Source: Fibrobacteraceae bacterium (lineage in GTDB: Bacteria > Fibrobacterota > Fibrobacteria > Fibrobacterales > Fibrobacteraceae). Taken from it: DNA of 64,000 bases. Location: the NCBI GenBank assembly GCA_017631885.1, contig JAGBSH010000017.1, positions 206,974 to 270,973 on the forward strand, read 5' to 3'. Below are positions 1-9,077 of the stretch, piece after piece. The notes under the pieces were generated by a model. That model did no database searches. It saw nothing but the letters and a program-made list of their open reading frames with translations, and was not told the DNA's origin. Made by a program: the position numbers and the translations under genes. Position 1 is the first letter of the stretch, and each line of letters starts with the position of its first letter.

Positions 1-423
1 CCAATGCTTGACAAGCCATTCAGGAATAGAATTTTTTATTGAAATTTTCTTGATGCGTTTTGAAGGTAATTCAGGCAAACCTTGCCTTAAAACATTTCTT
101 AAAACGCCATTTACAAAGCGGACTTGATTTTCAGGGCATTTTATTTCTTTGGCTAATTCTACTGTGGTGTGTAGTGCCGCGTGTTCTGGCACACTATCCA
201 TAAAAAACAATTGATAAACACCCATTTCTAACAAAAGAGAAACTTTTAATGCAGGCATTTTTTTGACTTGCTTTTTTAAAACATATTCCAAAAAAAGATG
301 ACGCCTACAAACTCCCATAGCAAGCTCTAATGCAAACGGAGAAAGTTCCGCTTCTTGCAAAAGAATTCCCTTTTCAAAAAAACGACAAAGGGCAATGTAT
401 GCACTTTTCCTTTCTGTTAACAA
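1..423 (-). CDS. rsmB: 16S rRNA m5C967 methyltransferase RsmB, N-terminal part (cut by window edge)
   Basis: The reverse strand is open from about 423 to the window edge. It reads as the NusB-like RNA-binding domain of RsmB/Sun, with the stretch LEMGVYQLFFMD followed by RFVNGVLRNVLR, both typical of that domain. The catalytic SAM-binding half lies outside the window. The family methylates C967 of 16S rRNA. It follows fmt on the same strand and overlaps its end; fmt-rsmB is a common gene order. No ATG or GTG is available after the last upstream in-frame stop, so the start is probably the TTG at 423-421, although homology begins a few codons earlier (TNARGLAV). The domain call is firm; the start is not. 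Confidence 0.85.
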   Translation of the reverse strand, partial: MLTERKSAYIALCRFFEKGILLQEAELSPFALELAMGVCRRHLFLEYVLKKQVKKMPALKVSLLLEMGVYQLFFMDSVPEHAALHTTVELAKEIKCPENQVRFVNGVLRNVLRQGLPELPSKRIKKISIKNSIPEWLVKHW

Positions 424-1340
424 AACTGCAAGCCCTCTCGCATTTGTAACCCTCGAAGAAAATCAGCCACGAGCATTTCACGCTTTCCTTCCACCTGAAG
501 TGAAAGGATTTCTAAAACACCATTACTTGTGCCGACATACAAGGAATCTTTTTCAATTTTTGCTTCACCGGGTTTTAAATTCATGGATTTTTCTGATACA
601 CTAGTTTTTCTAAAGTAAATAGTTTTCCCTTGCAACGACGCATAACCACCTGGCCATGGCGAAAAAGCTCTTATCCGATTATGAATTTCTAGTGCCGATA
701 GGTTAAAATCTATTTTGCCTTCTTCTTTCTTTAATTTAGGAGCTGGGGTTGCTTCTGTATGCTCTTGTTCTAAAAATTTTTGTGTCCCATTTTCTAAAGC
801 ATTGATTGCACTAAGCAAAGCTTCAAATCCAGGGATTTGCATTTTTTCAAGAAGTGTCGCTGTTGTATCTTGAATATCAATTGGAACAATACGACGTTCA
901 AGTACAGGGCCATGATCCATTTTTTCATCAAGTAAAAATACAGTAACGCCCGTTTGTAATTCACCATTTGCAATAGCTCTTTGAACAGGAGCTGCTCCAC
1001 GATATTTTGGCAACAGACTACCATGAACATTCAAAGCGCCTAAACGCGAAAGCGTTAAGATTTTTTTAGGCAAAATGGAATAAGCCACCACAACAAATAA
1101 ATCAGCTTGATACTCACGGAGAGCATTTTCAAATTCTTCTGATTTCAAATCGTTAGGCTGAAGAACTGGTATACCTGCCGCAAGAGCGACTTCTTTTACT
1201 GGTGGTGGCGTTAAAACACGCCCCCGCCCAGCAGGTCTATCCGGTTGAGTTACAACACATGCAATTTCATGCGGAGTTTTTAAAAGTGATTCAAGAAAAA
1301 AAGCGGCAAAAGCCGGTGTACCCATAAAAACTATTTTCAT
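417..1340 (-). CDS. fmt: methionyl-tRNA formyltransferase
   Basis: Formylates Met-tRNAfMet from 10-formyl-tetrahydrofolate so that it can initiate translation. The 307 residues match the usual family length. The N-terminal fold starts MKIVFMGTPAFA. The catalytic triad is visible as N104 and H106 (NVHGSLLPKYRG) and D142 (MDHGP). The C-terminal tRNA-binding beta domain follows from about residue 205. It overlaps rsmB by a few bases. A TACTTT box lies 6 nt before the ATG, and an AAGGG lies only one base from the ATG, so the transcript may be leaderless. Confidence 0.97.
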   Translation of the reverse strand: MKIVFMGTPAFAAFFLESLLKTPHEIACVVTQPDRPAGRGRVLTPPPVKEVALAAGIPVLQPNDLKSEEFENALREYQADLFVVVAYSILPKKILTLSRLGALNVHGSLLPKYRGAAPVQRAIANGELQTGVTVFLLDEKMDHGPVLERRIVPIDIQDTTATLLEKMQIPGFEALLSAINALENGTQKFLEQEHTEATPAPKLKKEEGKIDFNLSALEIHNRIRAFSPWPGGYASLQGKTIYFRKTSVSEKSMNLKPGEAKIEKDSLYVGTSNGVLEILSLQVEGKREMLVADFLRGLQMREGLQFC

Positions 1341-1360
1341 ACCCTTAAAGTAGAAAATCC

Positions 1361-2800
1361 TTAATTTTTTTTCGGTACTCCAATCATGCTTTCGTAAAGA
1401 ATTGAATCTTTTGCGTCTAAACCGATTACTTTTTTTAAAAAATCTTCGTAATAGCCGTATTCACCTTTTGTTTTTAAGTGTAAAAGTTTAGAGAATAAAT
1501 GCAATGAAGCGTTAATAATCCCTGAATCAAGCAATAAATAACGATACCCTCTGTCACCTAAAACATTTGTCACCATTGCTAAATCAGCGGCGTAAATCAA
1601 AGAAAAAGCTGTATTTTCTGCTTGCTCTGGTATAATATGAGCTTCTTGCCACAATTTTTCTGATACATCTTTGTTTAATGGTTGCAATAAATGCCGAATC
1701 GATTCATAACGATAAAGTCCAGGTTCTAAACCATCAACATGAAAAATCAAAACATAACATTTCAAAAAACCAGCAGAAAAGAAAGCATCATGTTCACGAA
1801 CTGCCGCTGAAAGTAATGCAGAAAATGAATTTAATGAAATAGATTTTTTTGAAAAAGATTTAAAATGATAAGACATTCTTGACCATTTTTTAGGATCTTT
1901 TTGAAATTCTTGAAGCATTTTCAAAGCACTTGGTAATGCTATTGCATTAGAATCTTCTACAAAAAAATAATTCTTAGGGACTCGCTTTCGGAAAACATTT
2001 TCTGGAATACGCTCTGCCTGATTCTGGCAAAGTAATAAAGAAGAACTAACATCTAACCAAAGCATTTCTCTTGCCACAAAAGGCTCTAAACTAGGAACCG
2101 CATCTGGAATATAACCATGTAATTCTGGGTCAATCGCAAAAGCCGCTACAGGAACTTCACCCGAAGAAAGCCTAAAAGTAGAGCTCCAAACAGAATCCAC
2201 AAACCCACCAAGAGGCACAACAGGACAACCTAAAGCCCGAGAAAAATTAACCACATTTCCAAATACGGCTCCAGCATCAAGTAGAGCTATCCGATAAGCC
2301 GCCTCTCTGAGTCTGAAAGCACAACGATCAAGCATTGAAGTACAAAACAACGTTATTCTTGAATGACTAAAAACAGAATCATCTGCAAAAGCTCTTGAAA
2401 GTTCTTGTTCGGCTTCTTTAAGTTCTGCAATTTTTAAAAGTTTTTCAGAATCTACATCAAAATAAAACAATCCAGAAGGTGCATCTACATGGCGGACAAG
2501 TACAAACATTTCTGTCGGATACGCCGCGGCAACAGAGATACAAGCCCGCCAGGCAAAGCCTTTCGTTTCTTCTGTTTTAGGAAGAACTCCGCCAGCACAA
2601 TGCAAAAGACAACGCAAAAATTCAAAAGAACCATAAGGGGCCTTAAAATCCAGTTTTTTGCCCGAAAAAGGAAGAGAAGGCTCATCTCCGTAACATTTTA
2701 TCGATGGATAACGCTGCTCCCAGTGCATCGTTTTTGAAAAATGAAGTGCCGGAGGCGAACACTTACTCAGTTCATGGTATTTTTCAGTAAAACTAGTCAC
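1361..2800 (-). CDS. double SagB-type nitroreductase-fold oxidoreductase
   Basis: About 479 residues with two tandem nitroreductase-like halves. The N-terminus has the SagB hallmark (KYHELSK near the start). The first half carries YRIALLDAGAVFGNVV and a following GG segment. The second half repeats the pattern with GYRYLLLDSGIINASLHL. SagB/ThcOx enzymes use FMN, often to oxidise azolines in peptide natural products, but stand-alone homologues of unknown substrate are common and no YcaO or precursor gene is nearby. GTG at 2800 is preferred because the SagB motif follows directly; an in-frame TTG at 2833 is possible but has no ribosome-binding site. Divergent from the next gene with a very short gap. 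Confidence 0.7.
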   Translation of the reverse strand: MTSFTEKYHELSKCSPPALHFSKTMHWEQRYPSIKCYGDEPSLPFSGKKLDFKAPYGSFEFLRCLLHCAGGVLPKTEETKGFAWRACISVAAAYPTEMFVLVRHVDAPSGLFYFDVDSEKLLKIAELKEAEQELSRAFADDSVFSHSRITLFCTSMLDRCAFRLREAAYRIALLDAGAVFGNVVNFSRALGCPVVPLGGFVDSVWSSTFRLSSGEVPVAAFAIDPELHGYIPDAVPSLEPFVAREMLWLDVSSSLLLCQNQAERIPENVFRKRVPKNYFFVEDSNAIALPSALKMLQEFQKDPKKWSRMSYHFKSFSKKSISLNSFSALLSAAVREHDAFFSAGFLKCYVLIFHVDGLEPGLYRYESIRHLLQPLNKDVSEKLWQEAHIIPEQAENTAFSLIYAADLAMVTNVLGDRGYRYLLLDSGIINASLHLFSKLLHLKTKGEYGYYEDFLKKVIGLDAKDSILYESMIGVPKKN

Positions 2801-2853
2801 AATTCTTTTGTATATTAAGGGTTCTAATCCCAATATAATACAGGAATTTTCGT

Positions 2854-5800
2854 TTGCACAGAGTAATTTTTATCTTTTTTTGCTCCATCGCATTAGCTTA
2901 TGCGTTCCCTTTTTATGGGAATTTAAGCGAAATCCGTTGGAAAACAGCTGGTTCGGAACATTTCCATTTCCATTACCCGGCTGAATACACTTCTCATGCA
3001 GAAAAAGTTGCTGCTGTTGCAGAAGCGGTTTATGACTCTGTCACTTCTCGCTACCTTGTTCCTCTCCCTTCTAACGTTCACCTTTCTTTGCAAAATGCTC
3101 TTTATTCAAACGGACAAGCCATTCCTGCTGAAAACAGCATGCACTTATGGCTTACCAACTGGGATTTTAAAACGCGTTCTTCTCATGGCTGGTTGACCGA
3201 TGTCGTGACTCATGAATTTTCTCATCTAGTAAGTATTGAATCGGGGAGTAAAATTATTCCATCTTTATACGGCATTCAAATTTCTTACACAGACTATTAT
3301 AATGAACGCATTCGAGAAGATGCCATTACTCTTTTACCATTTACGTTACAACCTTTATGGCTTGCTGAAGGAACCGCTCAATTTGAATCTGAACGTATGG
3401 GATTTGATTTTTTTGACACCCATCGTGATATGCTTTTACGCACAGCTGTTCTTTCTGATTCGCTTTTACCGCTTGAATACATGCATTCTTTTTCGGACAA
3501 TTCATTAAAAGCAGAACTCGGTCCATACACCCAAGGATTTTCTCTTGTCCGTTATTTAGCCAAACATTATGGCGAAGACATTGTTCCTAAAATTTGGCAC
3601 GAATTTTCAAAACCTCAACGAGTAACTCTTGATGGTGCTTTAAAAAAAGTGATAGGCATTGGTGAAGATTCTCTTTATTCTCTTTGGAAAAAAGAATTGC
3701 AATCGCATTACCAAGCGCAAAAAGAAAATTTAGGTGAACTTGTTGAAGGGACAAAACTCACAACAGACGCTTTTTACCAAGACTTCCCTGTCGTTTCCGA
3801 TGGTTACCTTTATGGCATTTCAAACTTTGGTGGCAAATGGTTTGATGGCAGCGTTTTCAAACTTCGAAAGAATCTGGATTCTCTTGAAATTCCTGAAGAT
3901 AAAGACGAACCAATGCTTTTATCTTTTGAAGGGACAATTGACATTCGCGAATACGCTGACAAGTCTTTTAAGCCAAAAAAACTTTGGGCTGACAAAGGTA
4001 TCGCAGTAAAAAACATTGAAAACAAGGGGCCATTGCTTGCTTATGTCAGTTACCAAAATAAAAACAGACATGGCCGTTCTTCTTTTGATATTTTTCTTGC
4101 TGACACTTTGGGAAACAACCAAGAAATTACACATTTAGCCGATGCGATTTACCCAGAGTTTCACCCAAATGGAAAAGAAATTTTATTTGTGCGACGAGAG
4201 GCAACTTCAACTCGTTTTGTATTAAGTAAAGCAAGTATTCAAGAAAACCCTAATGCAAAAGCAATCGACTACCAAGATGTCTGGGTCCCACCAGAAAGCC
4301 TTGCTTACTATAACATTTATATGCCAAAATACAGCCCTGATGGAAAATCTATTGTCTTTAGCTTTTTTGACGATGAAACTCGTGGTATTGCTACCATTCA
4401 AGAAAATGGCAATGATTTTAAAATCATTTCTGAAAAAGGAATTGATGCAAGAGACCCGACCTGGCTTGATAATGAAACCATTGTTTATAGCGCAAACAAA
4501 AACGGCATTTTTAACCTTTTTAAAAAGCACCTCCCTACAGGCAAAGAAGAACCGCTGACAAACGTTTTAGGCGGTGCGTTTAATGCAGTTGTTGATTCTA
4601 ACAAGATTTTTTACATTGGCTATGACGCCGATGGTTTTTCTCTTTATCGCTTAAACCTACCAAAAGCAACAAATGTGACTATCACAAAAACAGATACTGT
4701 ATGGACTTCTTGCGCCACTATTCCTTTTTTACCGCAAAAAGAAAATCTCTTTTTAGCTTTATTCAAAAAAGATTCTAGCAATCAAACGCATTGTTTACCA
4801 CAAGCAAAAACTATTTCAACAGATTCTATCATCGAGCAAAATACAAGTATTGTACTTAAAGGTTCTCCACTTACACGCCCACACAAAGAAGTTCCGATTT
4901 TTGAAGATGTCAGTTTTGCAGGCTCAGAGCGCAATTACAAACCTATCCCAACCATTCCATTATGGGTTCCAATGTTCAGTTTGGAAGAACGCTCTCCTGA
5001 CTTTAGCGTTTTAGGTGACGGTTCTTTACTTGCAAAAATCGGGGTTGCCATGATTCTTTCTGACCCACTAAAGAAAAACACATTACAAGCCGGTCTTTTA
5101 TTTGAAATCACAAATGGCTTTGATTTTATAAATGGAAGTGGCATAAACCCTGATAAACAATATGACTTTTTTGCTCTTTTAGAAAACAAAAGTTTCCCGG
5201 TAACATTACAACTAGGCTACACATTCACAAACATCACAAGTAAAGATACGGTCCGTTACGAAGACCCTAGAAGCTATGGCGACTCTATCGGAGTCAGCAA
5301 TTACGCTATTCCATTACACAATATTTTTGCTGGCGCTGGTTATAGTTTATTTAAAAAAGGCGATACTTTAGCTGTTTCTATGGGTTATGATTGGGCGCGT
5401 TTTAATTTATACGAAGATGATTTTGATTGGACATATCAAAAAAGATTTAGCGTGAATGCCTTATTTGGCATTTTTGGAAGTTTCCCAGAAGAAGGCTCAA
5501 ATGTTTCAGGGCTTGGCAATGGCCTTGCTTTATCTTACCGCTATTCTGACGCATCACTTTTCCGTTCTGGCACTTTCTCAGAAACATTTGTCGTTAATGC
5601 CAATGGCACTATTTCTCCAGTCTATCGCGATTTTAATTTGCACGAAATAGGTTTTTCTGCTTATGGTAGCATTTCAAACCCTATCCATAAAAATGCACGA
5701 CTTGCTTTAGGAGCAAGCATTACAGGAATCCTAGATTGGAGTACAGAAAAAACGTCGGATACTTTAGATTCTTATTACCACCATCCACTTTTATTGCAAG

Positions 5801-6252
5801 GTTATCCCTATTTAATTTCTACAGAAAGTTATAACCGCAGTGGAACCAAAACGGCTACTGCAGAAATTCATTATCTGTTCCCGATTTATCATGATTTTAG
5901 AAACCGTTTTTGGATTTTTGAAACAAAAGATTTTTATGTTGACATTTTTGCTCAAGTCGGAGCCGCCTGGGACTCCAAATGGTTTGATACAGACAAATTC
6001 AAATCAAGAGATTTCTGGGACAGAAGTGTTGGTATTGAATTCAGATTAGCCAATACTCTTTTCTATTCTATTCCATTTGATATATCTTTAAACATTGCTC
6101 GTGGCTTAGATAGAATCGGAGAAAACGCAGAAGGTAAAGGCGGACAAAAAATGAACCCTATTGATGTTCCGCTTTTGCCAAAATCCATTTCTCCAACAAG
6201 AATCCATTTTTCAATAGGAACAGGTTTCAGAAACACCTGGCAAAATGAATGA
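2854..6252 (+). CDS. secreted HExxH metallopeptidase-like / beta-propeller / outer-membrane barrel protein
   Basis: 1132 residues. A signal peptide covers about residues 1-18. A gluzincin-like domain has HEFSH at 120-124 and WLAEG at 169-173, whose E172 could be the third zinc ligand. From about residue 280 to 650 there are TolB/PD40-like propeller repeats (for example YSPDGKSIVFSF and FHPNGKEILFV). The last ~400 residues are rich in alternating aromatic/polar strands, as in an outer-membrane barrel. The start is the TTG at 2854, with AGGAA 8 nt upstream; no better ATG precedes the signal peptide. Its stop overlaps the start of xerD (ATGA), so the two are translationally coupled. The peptidase activity is inferred from the motif only. 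Confidence 0.75.
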   Translation: MHRVIFIFFCSIALAYAFPFYGNLSEIRWKTAGSEHFHFHYPAEYTSHAEKVAAVAEAVYDSVTSRYLVPLPSNVHLSLQNALYSNGQAIPAENSMHLWLTNWDFKTRSSHGWLTDVVTHEFSHLVSIESGSKIIPSLYGIQISYTDYYNERIREDAITLLPFTLQPLWLAEGTAQFESERMGFDFFDTHRDMLLRTAVLSDSLLPLEYMHSFSDNSLKAELGPYTQGFSLVRYLAKHYGEDIVPKIWHEFSKPQRVTLDGALKKVIGIGEDSLYSLWKKELQSHYQAQKENLGELVEGTKLTTDAFYQDFPVVSDGYLYGISNFGGKWFDGSVFKLRKNLDSLEIPEDKDEPMLLSFEGTIDIREYADKSFKPKKLWADKGIAVKNIENKGPLLAYVSYQNKNRHGRSSFDIFLADTLGNNQEITHLADAIYPEFHPNGKEILFVRREATSTRFVLSKASIQENPNAKAIDYQDVWVPPESLAYYNIYMPKYSPDGKSIVFSFFDDETRGIATIQENGNDFKIISEKGIDARDPTWLDNETIVYSANKNGIFNLFKKHLPTGKEEPLTNVLGGAFNAVVDSNKIFYIGYDADGFSLYRLNLPKATNVTITKTDTVWTSCATIPFLPQKENLFLALFKKDSSNQTHCLPQAKTISTDSIIEQNTSIVLKGSPLTRPHKEVPIFEDVSFAGSERNYKPIPTIPLWVPMFSLEERSPDFSVLGDGSLLAKIGVAMILSDPLKKNTLQAGLLFEITNGFDFINGSGINPDKQYDFFALLENKSFPVTLQLGYTFTNITSKDTVRYEDPRSYGDSIGVSNYAIPLHNIFAGAGYSLFKKGDTLAVSMGYDWARFNLYEDDFDWTYQKRFSVNALFGIFGSFPEEGSNVSGLGNGLALSYRYSDASLFRSGTFSETFVVNANGTISPVYRDFNLHEIGFSAYGSISNPIHKNARLALGASITGILDWSTEKTSDTLDSYYHHPLLLQGYPYLISTESYNRSGTKTATAEIHYLFPIYHDFRNRFWIFETKDFYVDIFAQVGAAWDSKWFDTDKFKSRDFWDRSVGIEFRLANTLFYSIPFDISLNIARGLDRIGENAEGKGGQKMNPIDVPLLPKSISPTRIHFSIGTGFRNTWQNE

Positions 6253-7139
6253 CAAACGACGAAATCTTAGATTCCTATTTAGCGCATTTAACCATTGAAA
6301 AATCACTTTCCCGGACAACTGTGGAAAGTTATGCTAGTGATCTTAAACAATTTTTAATTTGGCTTGATACAAACAAATTAAACTTGGAAAACACTTCGCC
6401 TGAAAATCTAAATGATTTTTTAAATGACATTGCGGCAGCATCTGAATATTCTCCGACAACAGTAGCGAGGCATTTTTCTAGCTTGCGGGGCTTTTTAACA
6501 TACACATATCGTATGCAGTTTACGCCTTTTTTAACCGATGCAATGTTATCAGCGCCAAAACTGATTCGCTATTTACCACAATGTCTTTCTGAAGATGATA
6601 TTACGCTCATTTTTGAAAGAATTGAAGAGCTTTCTTTACAAGCTCAAAGAGACAAAGCTCTTATTGAACTGCTTTATAGCGCTGGGTTACGCATTTCAGA
6701 AGCGCTTTCTTTACGCTTACAAGATGTTGATTTTGAAAACGATTGGCTTACGCCAATCGGAAAAGGCAATAAACAACGTTTAGTGCCTTTAGGCGCTAGC
6801 GCCAAACAAAATCTCCTTGAATGGATAAATGGCGATAGAAAAAAACTAGACATCAAATCCGATTGCATTATTTTAAACCCGAGAGGAAAACCATTAAGCC
6901 GCATGGGCGCCTGGAAAATAATACAACGATTTACAGCCGATTTAAATTGCAAAGTTTCGCCCCACACATTCAGGCATTCTTTTGCAACACATTGCCTTAC
7001 AGCCGGCATGGATTTAAGAATTTTACAAGAACTTTTAGGCCATGCCGATTTAACAACCACTCAAATTTACACGCACTTACAGCGCCAATTCTTACAAGAA
7101 GAGCATAAAAGATTTCACCCGCGCACCAAGCGCGATTAA
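6249..7139 (+). CDS. xerD: tyrosine recombinase XerC/XerD
   Basis: 296 residues, the normal size for a Xer recombinase that resolves chromosome dimers at dif. An N-terminal SAM-like core-binding domain (residues 5-90) is followed by the catalytic domain with R148 (AGLRISEAL), K172/K175 (GKGNKQRLVPLG), H239 and R242 (HTFRHSFATH), H265 (LLGHADL) and the nucleophile Y274 (TQIYTH). The sequence around SPKL and the RDKALIELLY block looks more like XerD than XerC, but the distinction is not certain. It overlaps the upstream barrel protein gene by 4 nt. All catalytic residues are intact. Confidence 0.93.
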   Translation: MTNDEILDSYLAHLTIEKSLSRTTVESYASDLKQFLIWLDTNKLNLENTSPENLNDFLNDIAAASEYSPTTVARHFSSLRGFLTYTYRMQFTPFLTDAMLSAPKLIRYLPQCLSEDDITLIFERIEELSLQAQRDKALIELLYSAGLRISEALSLRLQDVDFENDWLTPIGKGNKQRLVPLGASAKQNLLEWINGDRKKLDIKSDCIILNPRGKPLSRMGAWKIIQRFTADLNCKVSPHTFRHSFATHCLTAGMDLRILQELLGHADLTTTQIYTHLQRQFLQEEHKRFHPRTKRD

Positions 7140-7143
7140 AAAA

Positions 7144-8238
7144 TTATTCGGCTCTTTCAATAATTGCAGAAGCCACAACGCCATCTTCAGAATACAAAAC
7201 AACAATCTGCCCGAGAGTTGCTGCAAACTGAGGTGTTTCAAATTCGATTTCTAAACATTCTGGCGTAAGCGAAACAATGTTAGCCAAAGCCCCGGCATGA
7301 CCAAGGCGAATTCTAGCTAAAAGAGGCGCGTGCAAAAGCGGTGAATTTTCTGACACTAATAAATTCACATTGCGAGCAAAAACCTTTGTTGAAAACAATA
7401 AACTCTTTGGGCTAAGAACCACTTGATTACTTTTGGGGTCTATTGCCGAAACAAATAAAGGTTCTTTTTGACCACCAATATTTAAACCTTTTCTTTGCCC
7501 AATAGTATAATGAACAATTCCTCGGTGTTGTCCTAAAACTTTCCCAGAAGTGTCCACAAAATTTCCTGGACAATTATCGCGTTCATCAAACAAAACAGAA
7601 TAATCGCCGCATTCTAAAAAATCTTGACTTTCTTTTTTTACCGAAAGTTCCACCCAACCCATTTTTTCAGCAAGAGCTTTTACATTTTCTTTTTTCATTT
7701 CACCTAGCGGGAAAATCACTTTAGAAAATGTATCCCGAGAAAGCCTTGAAAGAAAATAAGATTGGTCTTTAAAAGTATCAAATGCACGCCATAAAATTGG
7801 AAAATTTTCACCTTGGTCCAAAATTCTTGCATAATGCCCTGTTGCAAAATAATCAAAATCTATTCCCATTTTTTTTGCCACAGAAAGCATTGCCCCAAAT
7901 TTTATCATCTGGTTACAACGCACACAAGGGTTAGGCGTTCTACCGCTTCGGTATTCGCCTCTAAAATACTCTAAAACAAATTCTGAAAATTCTTTTGCCA
8001 CAGGAACAACGACATGCTCTATCCCAAGCCTATCAGCTAGTTTTTTCGCATCGGCAATTCCCAAAGCCTCATTAGGCCCAAAACAACCGGAACGCCCTTC
8101 GACAACAGGCATATCTACAGAGCCGTCCCACATAGACATCGTGAGAGCGATAACCCGATAACCATCTTGTAAAAGTTTCCAGGCGGCTAATGCCGAATCA
8201 ACGCCACCAGAAAGCCCGAGAGCAACTGTTTTTTGCAT
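7144..8238 (-). CDS. mnmA: tRNA-uridine 2-sulfurtransferase MnmA
   Basis: Thiolates U34 of tRNA Lys, Glu and Gln using relayed sulfur. The 364 residues contain the PP-loop GLSGGVDS (8-15), the first catalytic cysteine C105 in NPCVRCN, the second at C210 (SQDFLECGDY), and the HYTIGQRKG block that begins the tRNA-binding/beta-barrel part. The ATG at 8238 has a modest AGG upstream. It lies downstream of tRNA-Gly on the same strand, but an intrinsic terminator separates them. Its 3' end meets xerD with a 4-nt gap. Confidence 0.96.
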   Translation of the reverse strand: MQKTVALGLSGGVDSALAAWKLLQDGYRVIALTMSMWDGSVDMPVVEGRSGCFGPNEALGIADAKKLADRLGIEHVVVPVAKEFSEFVLEYFRGEYRSGRTPNPCVRCNQMIKFGAMLSVAKKMGIDFDYFATGHYARILDQGENFPILWRAFDTFKDQSYFLSRLSRDTFSKVIFPLGEMKKENVKALAEKMGWVELSVKKESQDFLECGDYSVLFDERDNCPGNFVDTSGKVLGQHRGIVHYTIGQRKGLNIGGQKEPLFVSAIDPKSNQVVLSPKSLLFSTKVFARNVNLLVSENSPLLHAPLLARIRLGHAGALANIVSLTPECLEIEFETPQFAATLGQIVVLYSEDGVVASAIIERAE

Positions 8239-8251
8239 AATTTCAAGACCT

Positions 8252-8281
8252 AAAAAAAGCCGAATTCACAATGAATTCAGC
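8252..8281 (-). terminator. intrinsic terminator of tRNA-Gly
   Basis: On the reverse strand a 10-bp stem (8259-8281, containing two GAATTC sites, loop TTG) is followed by seven T residues (8258-8252). It sits directly after the tRNA gene and before mnmA. Confidence 0.9.
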
Positions 8282-8286
8282 TTAGA

Positions 8287-8358
<72 letters not shown>

Positions 8359-8370
8359 AAGAGTAGCCTT

Positions 8371-8399
8371 AATATAACAATTCTAATGGATTTTTTCAA
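8371..8399 (-). promoter_or_regulatory. sigma70-type promoter of tRNA-Gly
   Basis: TTGAAA (8399-8394) and TATATT (8376-8371) are separated by exactly 17 nt. The -10 box lies 12 nt before the mature tRNA 5' end, as expected for a short leader removed by RNase P. Confidence 0.8.
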
Positions 8400-8582
8400 T
8401 ATCCTTTCTGAATATAAAGCTTTTAGTATATGATTTTTTTCTAATAGATTCTGGTCTAATACCGTTTTGGCTTTTATCAGAACGAGAATTTTTCAAACCA
8501 CAAAAACAATTAGTAAGAAAAGTTATTTTTGCAATAAGAACTTTTTCCTATTTTGCTTTACGCTCTTTTTAAAAGGTTTTCT

Positions 8583-9077
8583 ATGAAAAAATTATTGCCT
8601 TACTTTGCCGCACTTTTTTTATTTGCCTTTGCCAATGCCGAAGAATCCCCCTCTCTGTGGCAGCGTTTCACCAACTTTTTCAACCCGGCGCCGTCCGTTT
8701 CAGAAGAAGGCAAAACTCAAGATGAAATCCGAGAACTCGATAAAAAAATCAGCACCTTGCGCGTAGAATCACGCAGAGAACATAGGCCTCAACGTAAATC
8801 AATGCTTAGAAAAGAAATTGAAGAACTTTCCGCTAAACGAGATTCTTTACTCGCTACTCTGAAAACACCTAACGAACAAACTAAAGAAACAATCACTCCA
8901 AAAAAAGATACAACCATTCAACAAGAAATTCCTGTCTGTTCAAAGGATACCATAAAAATCATTGAACGCGAAATCATCCGGGAAATTATTCGCGATACCG
9001 TTTTTATCCATGACACCATTTATGTTTGCGATAGCATCGCAAAAACTCAAACAGATTCTATTCAAACCCAGAAATAA
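8583..9077 (+). CDS. secreted coiled-coil protein of unknown function
   Basis: 164 residues starting at the ATG at 8583, which is preceded by AAAGG and opens a clear signal peptide (MKKLLPYFAALFLFAFANA). An upstream in-frame start exists but would bury the signal peptide. The mature part has a charged coiled coil at about residues 45-90 (EIRELDKKISTLR, then RKEIEELSAKRDSLL), then a Thr/Lys/Ile-rich tail with repeated IIREIIRDT-like segments. No family is recognised. The last bases overlap the 3' end of the convergent HAD gene. Confidence 0.65.
   Translation: MKKLLPYFAALFLFAFANAEESPSLWQRFTNFFNPAPSVSEEGKTQDEIRELDKKISTLRVESRREHRPQRKSMLRKEIEELSAKRDSLLATLKTPNEQTKETITPKKDTTIQQEIPVCSKDTIKIIEREIIREIIRDTVFIHDTIYVCDSIAKTQTDSIQTQK

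Noticed and set aside
2489..2737. Forward-strand frame of 82 codons
   Set aside because: It lies fully inside the SagB-like gene on the opposite strand and resembles no protein.
6249..7139. Phage-type integrase marking a mobile element
   Set aside because: Size, intact Xer motifs and coupling to an envelope gene among core genes fit the chromosomal Xer recombinase; no attachment-site repeat was seen around it.
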